Positions 28,982 to 38,404 are shown, numbered from the stretch's first letter. The stretch is DNA of 64,000 bases from Bernardetia sp963719525 (GCA_963719525.1 CAVRCG010000004.1:1488001-1552000), one strand, 5' to 3'. Notes: generated by a model from the letters alone, not told the origin. Numbers and translations are program-made.

Positions 28982-29011
28982 GATAAACAATAAAGAATTA
29001 TTATTTAATAT

Positions 29012-29179
29012 TTATTCGCCAGAACCTTTAGTATCTTGCATACCTTTTCTAATTCTGCTACTTTTAAGATCTTGCATGCCTTTTCTAATTCTGCCACCTA
29101 TTACAGAAGCTGTTTCTTTTTTTTCTAATTTGAAGCCAGCAAATTTTTCTAATGACGATGTTGATTTCTTATTATTCAT
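29012..29179 (-). CDS. small double-glycine leader peptide with a repeated basic core
   Basis: A 55-residue ORF. Residues 1-29 (MNNKKSTSSLEKFAGFKLEK, then KETASVIGG) match the layout of Bacteroidota GG-leader natural-product precursors: a short polar start, a hydrophobic-spaced leader and a Gly-Gly cleavage site. The remaining 26 residues are two near-identical 12-residue units (RIRKGMQDLKSS, RIRKGMQDTKGS) plus GE. They are coded by a 36-bp tandem DNA repeat. Such leaders are cleaved by C39-peptidase ABC exporters. No modification enzyme or exporter lies next to it. The frame is clean, ATG-started and ends 30 bases before a good terminator. The core has no Cys and little Ser/Thr, so a lanthipeptide is unlikely. 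Confidence 0.6.
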   Translation of the reverse strand: MNNKKSTSSLEKFAGFKLEKKETASVIGGRIRKGMQDLKSSRIRKGMQDTKGSGE

Positions 29180-29552
29180 AATTTACAATTTAAGGTTTAT
29201 AAATAGATACGTATAAAGATTATATTTCAAATCTACGTAATTTTTTACAAGAAAAAAAATGTTTTTTAAATAAAGCTTTAATTTTATTGAACACATTTTA
29301 TAAATAGGGCTGGTTTCGTGTAAAAAAATGCTATTTCTTTAGTGTTTGATCTAACTATGCTCCAATGTCGTTGTTTGTGTTTTATTGAAGTGCTACCAAC
29401 AACAGCAGAGAAAAAAGACGATTGCACAGAATAAAATTTGGTAGCAATCTTTCTATTTTAGGATGTTACTCATATTGGTAGTTTGTCTAATTTATGTTCC
29501 TAAGTTTGTTTAGATTTAATTCTAACTTCTAAATTTATTTGCCTTTCCGATT

Positions 29553-29583
29553 CTTGTTTATTCCTTGATTTTATTTAACTTTG
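29553..29583 (+). promoter_or_regulatory. Bacteroidota-type promoter upstream of ffh
   Basis: A TTG at 29554-29556, a 19-base spacer, then TAACTTTG at 29576-29583. This fits the Bacteroidota sigma consensus (TTTG / TAnnTTTG). It lies about 160 bases before the ffh ATG. The rest of the 567-base spacer from 29180 shows no gene or repeat. Confidence 0.5.
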
Positions 29584-29746
29584 TGTGTTTAATTCTTTTT
29601 AAAGTAATTTTTATCCTCAACAACGATTCAAATCTCGTTTACGGTTAATAAAAAATAAGAAATTCCATTTTTATAGAAAAAATACTTTGCCGTTTTTGGT
29701 ATCCTTACCAACTACATAATTCATAAAATACAACTGATTTTCATAT

Positions 29747-31084
29747 ATGTTAGATAATTTAACTGCCCGATTAGACAAAGCCATGAAATCGCTGAAAGGC
29801 GAAGGAAAAATTACAGAAGTAAACGTAGCAACGACCATAAAGGAAATTCGTCGTGCTTTGGTAGATGCCGATGTAGATTATAAGGTAGCTAAAATGGTTA
29901 CAGACGAAATAAAAGAAGAAGCGTATGGACGTGATGTTCTTATTGCTGTAAAACCAGGAGAACTTTTTACCAAAATCGTTTATGATAAACTGACCGATTT
30001 GATGGGTGGAGAGAAGAAAGAAATGAATCTTTCTGGAAATCCTTCTGTTATTTTGGTGGCTGGTCTGAATGGTGCTGGTAAAACTACTTTTACTGCAAAA
30101 CTAGCAAATTACCTTAAAAAACAGAATCGTCAAGTTCTTTTGGCTGCTTGTGATATTTACCGTCCTGCTGCGATTGAACAGTTACAGACTCTAGCCGAAC
30201 AAATCGGTGTTGAGGTGTATGCAGAACCTGAAAATAAAAATCCTGTTCAGATTGCAGAAAACGCAATTAAGCATGGTAAAGCTAATGGAAAGAAAATCAT
30301 TATCGTAGATACGGCTGGTCGTTTGGCGATTGATGAAGCGTTGATGAGTGAGATTTCGGAAATGAAAAAAGTCTTGAACCCTACCGAAACTTTATTTGTG
30401 GTTGATGCAATGACAGGTCAAGATGCCGTTACGACTGCAAAAATATTCAACGACCGTATTAATTATGACGGTGTTGTTTTGACAAAATTAGATGGTGATT
30501 CTCGTGGTGGTGCTGCCCTTTCTATTCGTAGAGTAGTTGATAAGCCAATTAAATTTATCGGTACGAGTGAAAAAATGGACGGAATAGATGCTTTCTATCC
30601 TGACCGTATGGCACAGCGTATTCTTGGAATGGGTGATGTTCTTTCCCTCGTTGATCGTATGCAGCAAGCGTATGATGAAGATGAAGCACGTAGAATTAAT
30701 AAGAAAATACGTAAAAACCAGTTTGATTTTAATGATTTTATTTCTCAAATCGAACAAATCAAGAAAATGGGTAATATCAAAGATTTGGTAGGAATGTTAC
30801 CAGGTATTGGCTCAAAACTTAAAGACTTTGAAATTGATGATGATGCTTTTCGTCCTATCGAAGCAATTATTAATTCGATGACAGATTTAGAAAAATCAAA
30901 TCCCGACATTTTAGATGGAAGTCGTCGTCGTCGTTTGGCTGCTGGTAGTGGACGTACTATCCAAGAAGTAAACAACCTTATCAAACAGTTTGGCGAAATG
31001 CGTAAGATGATGCGTAAGATGAACCAGTTTCAAGGTGCAGGTGGAAGTAAAAAATTAGCTAAAATGATGAAAGGCAAAAAATAG
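29747..31084 (+). CDS. ffh: signal recognition particle protein Ffh
   Basis: A 445-residue SRP54 homologue that binds 4.5S RNA and signal sequences and brings ribosomes to FtsY at the membrane. The NG domain has G1 GLNGAGKTTFTAK, the ACDIYRPAAIEQL segment, DTAGR and TKLDGDSRGG. The methionine-rich M domain follows (QIEQIKKMGNIKDLVGMLPG to MRKMMRKMNQF), ending in a Lys/Gly tail. Length and all GTPase motifs are standard. Confidence 0.98.
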   Translation: MLDNLTARLDKAMKSLKGEGKITEVNVATTIKEIRRALVDADVDYKVAKMVTDEIKEEAYGRDVLIAVKPGELFTKIVYDKLTDLMGGEKKEMNLSGNPSVILVAGLNGAGKTTFTAKLANYLKKQNRQVLLAACDIYRPAAIEQLQTLAEQIGVEVYAEPENKNPVQIAENAIKHGKANGKKIIIVDTAGRLAIDEALMSEISEMKKVLNPTETLFVVDAMTGQDAVTTAKIFNDRINYDGVVLTKLDGDSRGGAALSIRRVVDKPIKFIGTSEKMDGIDAFYPDRMAQRILGMGDVLSLVDRMQQAYDEDEARRINKKIRKNQFDFNDFISQIEQIKKMGNIKDLVGMLPGIGSKLKDFEIDDDAFRPIEAIINSMTDLEKSNPDILDGSRRRRLAAGSGRTIQEVNNLIKQFGEMRKMMRKMNQFQGAGGSKKLAKMMKGKK

Positions 31085-31120
31085 TGATTAGTTTTTAGTA
31101 ATAAACTATTAGTTAAATAC

Positions 31121-31155
31121 AAAAAAGCGTTTTAGATTTAATCTAAACGCTTTTT
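31121..31155 (+). terminator. ffh terminator
   Basis: AAAAAGCGTTTTAGATT pairs with a nearly perfect complement ending AAACGCTTTTT, with a small loop and a T run. Confidence 0.75.
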
Positions 31156-31191
31156 CTATCAAAACAAATAATACAATTTGGTTTTCATAAT

Positions 31192-31230
31192 AAAAAAAAG
31201 CCGTTCTATAAAAAGATATAGAATGGCTTT
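31192..31230 (-). terminator. dodecin gene terminator
   Basis: AAAGCCGTTCTATA pairs with TATAGAATGGCTTT (one G-T). On the minus strand it is followed by an eight-base T run. It lies about 28 bases after the dodecin stop codon. Confidence 0.75.
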
Positions 31231-31258
31231 CCTAATTTCTACACTAAAACAGTATTAC

Positions 31259-31459
31259 TTAGTTTACCTTAAATGTAATTTTAGCATTAATTCTATACTC
31301 TGTAATTTCATTATCTGTAACAACAGCAGTTTGTTCTTTGATGTAAATAGATTGAATATTTTTCACGCTTTTTGAGGCTTCTTTTACAGCTTTGTGTGCT
31401 GCATCTTCCCAACCTTTTTTAGAACTAGATAATATTTCGATAACTTTCATGACAGCCAT
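31259..31459 (-). CDS. dodecin family flavin-binding protein
   Basis: A 66-residue dodecin, the small protein that forms hollow dodecamers and stores or buffers flavin. The sequence MAVMKVIEILSSSKKGWEDA matches the family start, including the Trp that stacks on the isoalloxazine ring. The beta-strand region IYIKEQTAVV and the closing YRINAKITFKV follow. Length is exactly typical. It is a lone gene framed by terminators on both sides. Confidence 0.92.
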   Translation of the reverse strand: MAVMKVIEILSSSKKGWEDAAHKAVKEASKSVKNIQSIYIKEQTAVVTDNEITEYRINAKITFKVN

Positions 31460-31499
31460 AAGTATTGCTTTTTTTGAATAAATGATTTGATTTTTGTAA

Positions 31500-31545
31500 A
31501 ATAAGAAGCGAAAACATTCTTTAAAAAAGAACGCTTTCGCCTTAT
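31500..31545 (-). terminator. hairpin after the stress-protein gene
   Basis: AATAAGAAGCGAAAACATTC and its imperfect complement AAGAACGCTTTCGCCTTATT form a long hairpin between the stress-like gene and the dodecin gene, both on the minus strand. Confidence 0.5.
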
Positions 31546-31598
31546 TTAAATATCTTGAAATGAATTAGTCAACAACTAATTACTACTTCTTATTTGTC

Positions 31599-32165
31599 TT
31601 AGTAAGTAGAAATGTTTTTGCCTTCATAACTATTCCATTTGTCATAAACGTGGTTATAGTCATCTTCACTTCTTGGTTTTGCACCGATAACAACGCCACC
31701 ATCTTTGATGCCTTGTTCGTAATGTTTTGCGTGTTCTTCAGGAATCCCTGCTCCTACTAATGCACCTAAAAGTCCACCTGTAAGACCACCTGCACCTGCA
31801 CCAGCTAAAGAAGCCAAAACAGGACCTGCAGCTACTAAGCCTAGACCAATTCCAGGTAAAGCGACTGCCGTTACAAGACCTACAACTGCACCCAAAACGC
31901 CACCAATTGCAGAACCTGTTCCAGCTCCTTCCATTGCTTTGTTTCCTAGCTCAGTATCTGAATTTTTGAAATGTGTATCACGAGTTGTGTTTGACATCAT
32001 TACATTAATATCTTTGTCTTCATAACCACGCTCACGTAAAGAATGATATGCTTTTTCTGCGTGTTCTGGTTTGTCAAAAAGTCCTGTCATCATTCCACCA
32101 TCACGGTACGAACGAGTAGAATAAGAATTATTTGATGCTAATGGATCTGAATTATGAGTACTCAT
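31599..32165 (-). CDS. general-stress-like protein with Gly/Ala-rich glycine-zipper region
   Basis: A 188-residue protein. The N-terminal third resembles the general stress protein 17M-type domain (MTGLFDKPEHAEKAYHSLRE, then RGYEDKDINVMMS). A long Gly/Ala/Val stretch (about residues 75-150) looks like a glycine-zipper membrane segment, followed by EEHAKHYEQGIKDGGVVIGA, typical of this family. Homologues are often stress-induced in Bacteroidota; the biochemical role is unknown. The ATG at 32165 is chosen over an in-frame upstream start because the upstream part is a low-complexity Phe/Asn run. Confidence 0.75.
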   Translation of the reverse strand: MSTHNSDPLASNNSYSTRSYRDGGMMTGLFDKPEHAEKAYHSLRERGYEDKDINVMMSNTTRDTHFKNSDTELGNKAMEGAGTGSAIGGVLGAVVGLVTAVALPGIGLGLVAAGPVLASLAGAGAGGLTGGLLGALVGAGIPEEHAKHYEQGIKDGGVVIGAKPRSEDDYNHVYDKWNSYEGKNISTY

Positions 32166-32513
32166 AAAATTAAAAAAGTTTAGATTAAAAAATATAGAAA
32201 AGGAGTAAAAAATATGCATAATAAAATGAATTACTCCACATATAAACGAACAGATATTTTAGAATAATGTTTAGCAAAATTCTAATTATTACCAATTTTG
32301 TTTTATAAAATATTGAATATCAGCTTATTAATCTGTTTTTTCTTCAACAAATAATTAAAACAGTTGTATAGAATTTAGATATACTATTGTGTTATTATGT
32401 AGCACTAACAAAACTACATAGATGAGATCAACTACCTATGTTTTTTTGTATTTGAATGACAAATTTTGTATTTTTTGATATAAATTCAATAATACTCAAA
32501 CTTTATATACTTT
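32166..32513. other. divergent spacer, no gene seen
   Basis: 348 AT-rich bases between divergent genes. No convincing reading frame, repeat or RNA structure was recognised. Confidence 0.5.
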
Positions 32514-33281
32514 ATGAAATCACACGAAATAGATTATAAAATTATTGGAAACGACATTCAAATCGTAGAAGTCGAATTAGACCCAAATGAAACTGTCATT
32601 GCAGAAGCTGGTGCAATGCTTTACATGGAAGAAAGCATAAAATTTGAAACCAAAATGGGCGACGGTTCCGAGCCAGAGCAAGGTATTTTTGGCAAACTAA
32701 TGTCAGCAGGTGCAAGAATGATAACTGGAGAGTCGCTTTTTATGACACATTTTACACAGCGAGGAAATGGAAAAGGAAAGGTTGCTTTTGCTGCGCCTTA
32801 TCCTGGAACGGTTACGCCTGTTCAACTTGCTTCTTGTAATAATCGTACTTTGATTGTTCAGAAAGATGCTTTTCTTTGTGCTGCTTTGGGAGCAAAAATT
32901 TCAGTTCATTTAAACAAGCGTTTTGGTTCTGGCTTTTTTGGTGGCGAAGGATTTATTATGCAAAAATTACAAGGCAATGGAATGGTCTTTTTTCACGCTG
33001 GAGGAACTGTTATTGAAAAAGAATTAAAAGGAGCAACTCTAAAAGTAGATACAGGTTGCATTGTTGCTTTTGAAGAAGGAATTACGATGGACATTCAAAA
33101 AGCAGGAAATTTAAAATCTATGTTTTTTGGTGGCGAAGGCTTATTTTTAGCTACTCTTAGTGGAACAGGAAAAGTTTGGTTACAATCAATGCCGATTTCA
33201 AAACTTGTACAAGCACTTTCTCCAATGAGTAAAGCTGCTTCAAAGGCGACTTCTTTAGGTGGAATTTTGGGAGGAGATTAA
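32514..33281 (+). CDS. AIM24 / TIGR00266 family protein
   Basis: A 255-residue protein of the AIM24-like TIGR00266 family, a single-domain beta-helix fold. Typical blocks are EVELDPNETVIAEAGAMLYM, GESLFMTHFTQRG, GTVTPVQLASCNN, DAFLCAALGAKI and FFGGEGLFLATLSGTGKVWL. The C-terminus is Ser/Ala/Gly-rich. Function in bacteria is unknown; the yeast relative affects mitochondrial inner membrane organisation. Length is typical. Confidence 0.9.
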   Translation: MKSHEIDYKIIGNDIQIVEVELDPNETVIAEAGAMLYMEESIKFETKMGDGSEPEQGIFGKLMSAGARMITGESLFMTHFTQRGNGKGKVAFAAPYPGTVTPVQLASCNNRTLIVQKDAFLCAALGAKISVHLNKRFGSGFFGGEGFIMQKLQGNGMVFFHAGGTVIEKELKGATLKVDTGCIVAFEEGITMDIQKAGNLKSMFFGGEGLFLATLSGTGKVWLQSMPISKLVQALSPMSKAASKATSLGGILGGD

Positions 33282-33285
33282 TTTT

Positions 33286-33320
33286 TACCGAACGGTTCGC
33301 TTTGAGCGAACCGTTCGGTA
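33286..33320. terminator. strong bidirectional terminator
   Basis: TACCGAACGGTTCGCT, a 3-base loop, and AGCGAACCGTTCGGTA form a perfect 16-bp stem. T and A runs on either side allow use on both strands, between convergent genes. Confidence 0.9.
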
Positions 33321-33332
33321 AAAATAAATAAA

Positions 33333-35348
33333 TTACTCTTTCTCCACAACCAGAACAATTTTATTAAAATCGGCTGCTGCATTGATTACTTTTCTATAGT
33401 CTTCAAAATCTTCTAAAGGAAGAAAAATTTCATAGTAATATTCAAAAACATCAACAGTTACTTTGTTTCCTTCTTGTTTGTAATCAGAAATAAAACCACA
33501 ATTTTTCTCCTTACTTTCCTTATCAAAAACAACATTTAGTTTCAAGTCATCTAAATTTTTGACTTTATACCCTTCTGGAATTTCAAAAATTAATGTTCTT
33601 TTATAGACTCTATTATGTCCGTTTTCTACAGCTAATTTTCGTTCTTCTTCTTGATACAATTCCGATTGTGGCCCTATACATTTTCCAATAGTGAAAAGAT
33701 ATTTGTTGCCTGCTTTTTCTATCCACGACTTAGATTCAAAACTCGTTTTAATAACAAATTCGTTTTCTAAAAGGTCGGTATTCATTTTTTCATTTTCTAG
33801 CTCAATATCTTTAAAATCGGCATCTGCTGAGAGTCCTTTTAATACATTTTCTATCATTTCGGTGCGTTTTTCTGGCGACAAATAAGGAATGATAGGTTGA
33901 ATACCTACAGCCGAAAGACCACCAAACCCATATTTGAGTTCTGATTTTACGGCATCCATATCTTCACTAAACTTCATTTTTAGATGGATAGTACTAAAAC
34001 TTTGGTCGCCTTCAAGGGGTTCTATTTTTCTAACTGTTCCCATTCCAAAAATATTCTCTCCTACTTTCATTCTACGAATAAAAAGTCCATCTGTAGCTGT
34101 CCAAGTATCAGGAACAATTCCATAACGATACAAAGGAGTTGCAGGAGCAAGGTACTTTTGTGTAGTGGGAAAATAAATCAAAAATTCACGCATATTTCCC
34201 CAATAATCAAAATCTGCATCAAATTTGGTTTCACTTCTATCACTTGTCAAAATTAGTTCATAATCAATCTCTGCTAGTTCGAACAAAGTAGTGAAAAGAC
34301 GAACTAATCCACGTTCGTTAGCAATTCTTGTTTTTTCAATTTCTTCCAAATCTGAAAAATTATTAGCAGCAGATTCTGTTCCTTGTATCTTTACTTTCAA
34401 ATAATTTTCAATTTTACGAATACGAGTTTCTTCTGTTTCTTTAGTTTTAATATCTATTTCTTTATAAATTTTTTTCAATGCTTTTTCTTCTTTTTTGCCT
34501 CTAGTCTGACAAAAAACACTATAAATTTGCCTTGCTGCATCGGAAAAAGTATAAAAACGCTGACGAGAGTTTGATGCTAAATTATACGCCAATTTGTAAT
34601 CTACTCGCATCCTGTTTGGGTCTGCGTATGCAAAAGGCTCATCATCTAAAGCTGCAATACTATCTACTTCTATTCTCTGAACTCGCTTTTCGTTTTCAGT
34701 ATCTTCTGTAAGTTCGGCATCAGGAAAACCGTTATAACTTTTCACTTCAAAATCTAGAAAAGAAGGTGCAATAAGTTCAAAAAGCACATTTTTAGTTGGC
34801 GTACTGGTTTGTATATATTCTCTTCCCTCTTGATTTCCACCAACAATGGGTTCTTTCGTTGTATAAAAATATTCAATTTCACTTCCTTTTTCTATTCCTT
34901 CGATAGCAAACATTTGGTAACCCCGACCCGACTCTTCGTCCTTTATTTCCTTCAAATTATCTTGATCAGAAATCACTATTTCACCATCTGGAGAAATCGA
35001 ACGAACTTTTAATCTCTCTAATGTTCCTTCTCCTAAAGGAATATAAATAGCATTATAACGTTCAACGGCATCTGTACTTCCAAGCCAGCGAACAACATGA
35101 TGAGTTTTATAGAGAATTACTTTTTCTTCTTGAGTTCGGTAAAAATATTCTACCATATTTTTATCCAGAAAAACAATCGAACCTATATTTTCCAAATAAG
35201 ATGGAATCTCGTTTCTTTCTCTATTCTCTTCCCAGTCATAATCTGCATATTGATGATTATCTCTTTGTGCTAAAGCAGAAGAAATAGAAACCAAAAATGA
35301 AGCTAAAAAAAATACTAAAAAATTTATGTTTAATTTAATTGAATTCAT
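33333..35348 (-). CDS. secreted DUF3857/transglutaminase-like protein
   Basis: A 671-residue protein with an N-terminal signal peptide (FLVFFLASFLVSISSALAQ). A DUF3857 domain follows, with VILYKTHHVVRWLG, YNAIYIPLGEGTLERLKV and KGSEIEYFYTTKEP. After it comes a transglutaminase-like region (about residues 290-420: KIENYLKVKIQGTES, RGLVRLFTTLFELAEIDYEL), then a beta-rich C-terminal domain. The catalytic Cys of true transglutaminases is not apparent in the expected place, so the region may be a non-catalytic fold. Family members are periplasmic or surface proteins of Bacteroidota of unknown substrate. The ATG at 35348 is chosen because it directly precedes the signal peptide. Confidence 0.8.
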   Translation of the reverse strand: MNSIKLNINFLVFFLASFLVSISSALAQRDNHQYADYDWEENRERNEIPSYLENIGSIVFLDKNMVEYFYRTQEEKVILYKTHHVVRWLGSTDAVERYNAIYIPLGEGTLERLKVRSISPDGEIVISDQDNLKEIKDEESGRGYQMFAIEGIEKGSEIEYFYTTKEPIVGGNQEGREYIQTSTPTKNVLFELIAPSFLDFEVKSYNGFPDAELTEDTENEKRVQRIEVDSIAALDDEPFAYADPNRMRVDYKLAYNLASNSRQRFYTFSDAARQIYSVFCQTRGKKEEKALKKIYKEIDIKTKETEETRIRKIENYLKVKIQGTESAANNFSDLEEIEKTRIANERGLVRLFTTLFELAEIDYELILTSDRSETKFDADFDYWGNMREFLIYFPTTQKYLAPATPLYRYGIVPDTWTATDGLFIRRMKVGENIFGMGTVRKIEPLEGDQSFSTIHLKMKFSEDMDAVKSELKYGFGGLSAVGIQPIIPYLSPEKRTEMIENVLKGLSADADFKDIELENEKMNTDLLENEFVIKTSFESKSWIEKAGNKYLFTIGKCIGPQSELYQEEERKLAVENGHNRVYKRTLIFEIPEGYKVKNLDDLKLNVVFDKESKEKNCGFISDYKQEGNKVTVDVFEYYYEIFLPLEDFEDYRKVINAAADFNKIVLVVEKE

Positions 35349-35468
35349 AGAGATGATAAATGTATAAAAAATTAAGAATAGAGAATTAAAAATTATGTGT
35401 ATAATTTCAATATGAGTGACATTTCTAAATAAACAAGTAATTGTCAAATTTTATTCTGTGCAATCGTA

Positions 35469-35513
35469 TTTTTTCCATAGAATAGGATTTGCAAACCCTA
35501 TTTTATGGAAAAA
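35469..35513. repeat. palindromic element, GTTTGCAAAC family
   Basis: TTTTTTCCATAGAATAGG, core ATTTGCAAAC, then CCTATTTTATGGAAAAA. It has the same outer ends as the other copies but different inner arms. It lies in the 371-base spacer between the DUF3857 and CBS genes, which holds nothing else recognisable. Confidence 0.75.
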
Positions 35514-35719
35514 GCAAACTATTATTTTGTCGAATGCAAGTTTACTATGCAGAAATCGGAAAATGTTACCCATATTGTAATTTACTCATGTAGAAGTGTT
35601 TTTTAACAAAATTTTAATGCAAAACAAGAAAAGCATTTTCCCTTTTTAAAAAATGCTTTTCGTAATTATATTTTTAGCTAATCTTACTATTTCTAATATT
35701 TTTACCAATGAGAAAAAAA

Positions 35720-36415
35720 TTATATATCAAAATACCTAAAAAACATATCTAAACGTTCTTTTTGAATATCTACATCAGGATTTTCTTGAAATTTGGCAAT
35801 AACACGGTATTCAAAACGCTCCAAAGTTGCCAAAATAGGTGTAAGCTCTGTTTTATCTAATTTTAGAGTGAGTTTTATAAGATGGGTGTCATACGGATCT
35901 GTATCTACATAACTACTCAAAATTTTAGTATTATTTTCTTCTATCAAACGACTAATGTGCGACAAAGAATAATCTCTATAATTCATTGACATAACCAGAA
36001 TTGCTCCTGCACTTTGATTAGCAAAAGTACGAGCAAAGGCAGCTAAGGTATCTCTAACCGTAATTACTCCTACAAAAACGTTGCTCAAATCTACAACAGC
36101 AATAATACGTAAATTATGATCTGTTGCGATGCGCATAACATCGTAAAAGTGCTGATCTTCACCTACAAAAACATCTTCATAAAGAGGTTCGATGGAATCA
36201 ATGTTCGCTTCTGGATTGTTTACTTCATAAAGCATATCTTCTGTAATAATACCTTTATAGATATTACTATCAACCACAGGAAGCTGCGTAATTCGGAAAG
36301 CATCCATCCAATTAAGTGCCTTTTTGACACTATCATTACTCTTCAATGGAGGAATCATCTCGTTTATAAGGTCAGCAGCGACCATAACAGAAGAAGTGGT
36401 GTAAGTATCAGTCAT
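35720..36415 (-). CDS. CBS-domain pair protein with ACT-like C-terminal domain
   Basis: A 231-residue protein. Two CBS motifs are present (residues about 15-65: ALNWMDAFRITQLPVVDSN, GIITEDML; and 80-140: VMRIATDHNLRIIAVVDLS, GVITVRDTLA). A third domain with an ACT-like pattern follows (GAILVMSMNYRDYSLSHISR to ERFEYRVIAKF). CBS pairs bind adenine nucleotides and often act as energy sensors. No catalytic domain is attached, so it may be a regulator. In many Bacteroidota such a gene lies next to an NAD kinase gene, but no such neighbour is seen here. Confidence 0.82.
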   Translation of the reverse strand: MTDTYTTSSVMVAADLINEMIPPLKSNDSVKKALNWMDAFRITQLPVVDSNIYKGIITEDMLYEVNNPEANIDSIEPLYEDVFVGEDQHFYDVMRIATDHNLRIIAVVDLSNVFVGVITVRDTLAAFARTFANQSAGAILVMSMNYRDYSLSHISRLIEENNTKILSSYVDTDPYDTHLIKLTLKLDKTELTPILATLERFEYRVIAKFQENPDVDIQKERLDMFFRYFDI

Positions 36416-36796
36416 AGTGGTATTTATTGGATAAGTAGTAAATAACAGAAAGTAGTTTCGTTTGTTTAATATTCGTTTGTTCTAATAAATTTTAATAAAT
36501 TTCAGCGAAATATTTTGAATAGTACAAATTATCCAAAATAAAACATAACTATTTTCTTAATTTATAGAATAACAATTTGTATGCTAATTTGCTTAGAAAA
36601 TCCATTATTTGCTATTATTTTTAGTTAAATAGTTGTTTCAGTTTAATTTAATAGTGAAAACACATTGCTTTGTTCTTCAATCCAAAAAAAATTTTTCTAT
36701 ACTAGTAATCAAAAATTTATAGAAAACTATTTCTGTTTGAAAAGAACAAAGCATACAAATTTGTTCGTAGAAACACAAATATCAACCAATAAAACA
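36416..36796. other. spacer, no gene seen
   Basis: 381 AT-rich bases between two minus-strand genes. No convincing reading frame, promoter pair, repeat or RNA gene was recognised. Confidence 0.5.
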
Positions 36797-37573
36797 TTAA
36801 GCCAAGCGAGCCGTTTTCTGCAACGGATTTTTCTGCAAAAACTCATCTACATACACATTAAAGACCATTGAGTGTTCCATCATAGGAGCGTGTCCACATT
36901 TATCTACAAAACGAAGTGTGCTTTTTCGTAGCAGTCTATGAAATTCGTGAGCAACTAAAGGTGGCGTAATCGTATCATTCAATCCCCAAACTAAAAGCGT
37001 AGGAATATTAATTAACGGAATTTCTTTTGCCATATTATTTCGCTGTGCCGAGCGAGCAATCGTAATCATACGCAGGCACTTTGCATTATTGTTTGTTACC
37101 TCAAATACGTCATCTACTAGTTCTTTCGTTGCAACTTTTGGATCATGAAACGTATATTGAACCTTTTCTTTGATATATTCATAGTTTCCACGCTTAGGAA
37201 AAGAACCTCCCATACCGTTTTCAAAAAGCCCAGAACTACCTGTCAAGACCATTCTTTTAGAAATTTCTTTGTTGCGAAGCATAAAAATAAGAGCCAAATG
37301 TCCTCCCAAAGAATTTCCTACTAAGGTCAAATCTTTTAAGTCTTCCATTTTTACAAATCCTTCCACAAAGTCAATAAGTCCTTCTAAGTGTGCTTTGCGA
37401 AGAGAAATAGTATAAATAGGCATCATCGGAATCAAGACTCTATAATTTTTCGAAAAATGAGCCACTACGCCTTCCCAGTTACTCATCTCACCAAAAAGTC
37501 CGTGTAGAAGCAAAAGAACTTCGCCTTCCCCTTCATCTACATATTGATATCCTCCTTTTTCTTTTATTGTCAT
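36797..37573 (-). CDS. alpha/beta hydrolase
   Basis: A 258-residue alpha/beta-hydrolase. The oxyanion block is LLLLHGLFGEMSNW, the nucleophile elbow is GNSLGGH (Ser), the acid is in VWGLNDTITPP (Asp) and the catalytic His is in CGHAPMMEH. The cap is short. This arrangement is typical of the broad MhpC/RsbQ-like group; the substrate cannot be told from the sequence. The ATG start gives MTIKEKGGYQYVDEGEG. It appears to be transcribed alone. Confidence 0.85.
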   Translation of the reverse strand: MTIKEKGGYQYVDEGEGEVLLLLHGLFGEMSNWEGVVAHFSKNYRVLIPMMPIYTISLRKAHLEGLIDFVEGFVKMEDLKDLTLVGNSLGGHLALIFMLRNKEISKRMVLTGSSGLFENGMGGSFPKRGNYEYIKEKVQYTFHDPKVATKELVDDVFEVTNNNAKCLRMITIARSAQRNNMAKEIPLINIPTLLVWGLNDTITPPLVAHEFHRLLRKSTLRFVDKCGHAPMMEHSMVFNVYVDEFLQKNPLQKTARLA

Positions 37574-37807
37574 GACTTTAAAATTGAATCTATTATGAAT
37601 ATATTATGAATCTGCTGATATACGAGTTTGAATACAATTGAAACGATAAATTTACAAAAAATTATACTCTACAAACATAACATATTTATAGGCATTAGTC
37701 AAAGTGTTTTTCTGGGTTAATTCTACTTAATTTAAATTTTTTTTTGATTTTGAGCTATAGCGTAACAAGACCTTTATATTTTTTTTAATAAAAAAAGGTT
37801 TGAATTT

Positions 37808-38404
37808 GTGCTGTTAGTCCTTTATCTTGCTTTATTATTCAAAATCCTTAATCTTATTTTTGTGGTTCATCGTACTACCGTAATTACTATTGTGAGTGTC
37901 TTCGGACTAACAATTTTTCTTATTTTTCTTTTTTTGGTACAAAAAGCTACTTGGCAGCAAGAAAACGAGCTTTTAAAATCAGAAGTAGATAGCCTTCGAA
38001 CAAGTAGTCAAAATCTAGCTTTAGAGTTTGATGAAAAAGTAGAACAACGACGTATTTCAGATTCATTGATGCACAGACAAGTATATGATAATTATTTTGA
38101 TGCGTATGATGCACAAAATTTTAGACTCTATGCACTCTTTAAAGATTCGGAACGAAAGTTTGGTTCTTCTTCAAATTTGGCTCGTGCCTTTAATATTGAA
38201 AACTCAGAATCCATAAAAAGTAACTCTGTTTTGGGAGAAATGTGGTATATTGTTCCTATAAAAGGAGTTCATTTTGTAGAAAAAAAACAAACTTGGACAA
38301 CAATAGCAAAAAAATATTACCATAACTTAAACGATTCTACCTTGCTAAAAACGTTTAATAAAGAACTAAAAGCTAATCGCTTTGTAATTGTGCCTTTTAA
38401 TTAA
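37808..38404 (+). CDS. membrane-anchored protein with a LysM-like C-terminus
   Basis: About 198 residues: one or two N-terminal hydrophobic helices (VITIVSVFGLTIFLIFLFLV), a coiled-coil segment (QQENELLKSEVDSLRTSSQN), a linker, and a C-terminal LysM-like stretch (WTTIAKKYYHNLNDSTLLKT, then VIVPF). There is no in-frame ATG before the coiled coil; GTG at 37808 is the likely start and GTG at 37861 an alternative. The function is unknown. The layout suggests a periplasmic or envelope protein tethered to the inner membrane. A short spacer separates it from the next plus-strand gene, so the two may be co-transcribed. Confidence 0.55.
   Translation: MLLVLYLALLFKILNLIFVVHRTTVITIVSVFGLTIFLIFLFLVQKATWQQENELLKSEVDSLRTSSQNLALEFDEKVEQRRISDSLMHRQVYDNYFDAYDAQNFRLYALFKDSERKFGSSSNLARAFNIENSESIKSNSVLGEMWYIVPIKGVHFVEKKQTWTTIAKKYYHNLNDSTLLKTFNKELKANRFVIVPFN

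Noticed and set aside
28980..29216. Plus-strand frame of 78 codons opposite the GG-leader peptide
   Set aside because: It starts inside the terminator of hutI. The minus-strand frame has the leader motif, clean start and terminator, so the plus-strand frame is a shadow.
35349..35447. Longer N-terminus of the DUF3857 protein
   Set aside because: The frame is open to 35447, but the signal peptide begins at the ATG at 35348; the extra residues would bury it.
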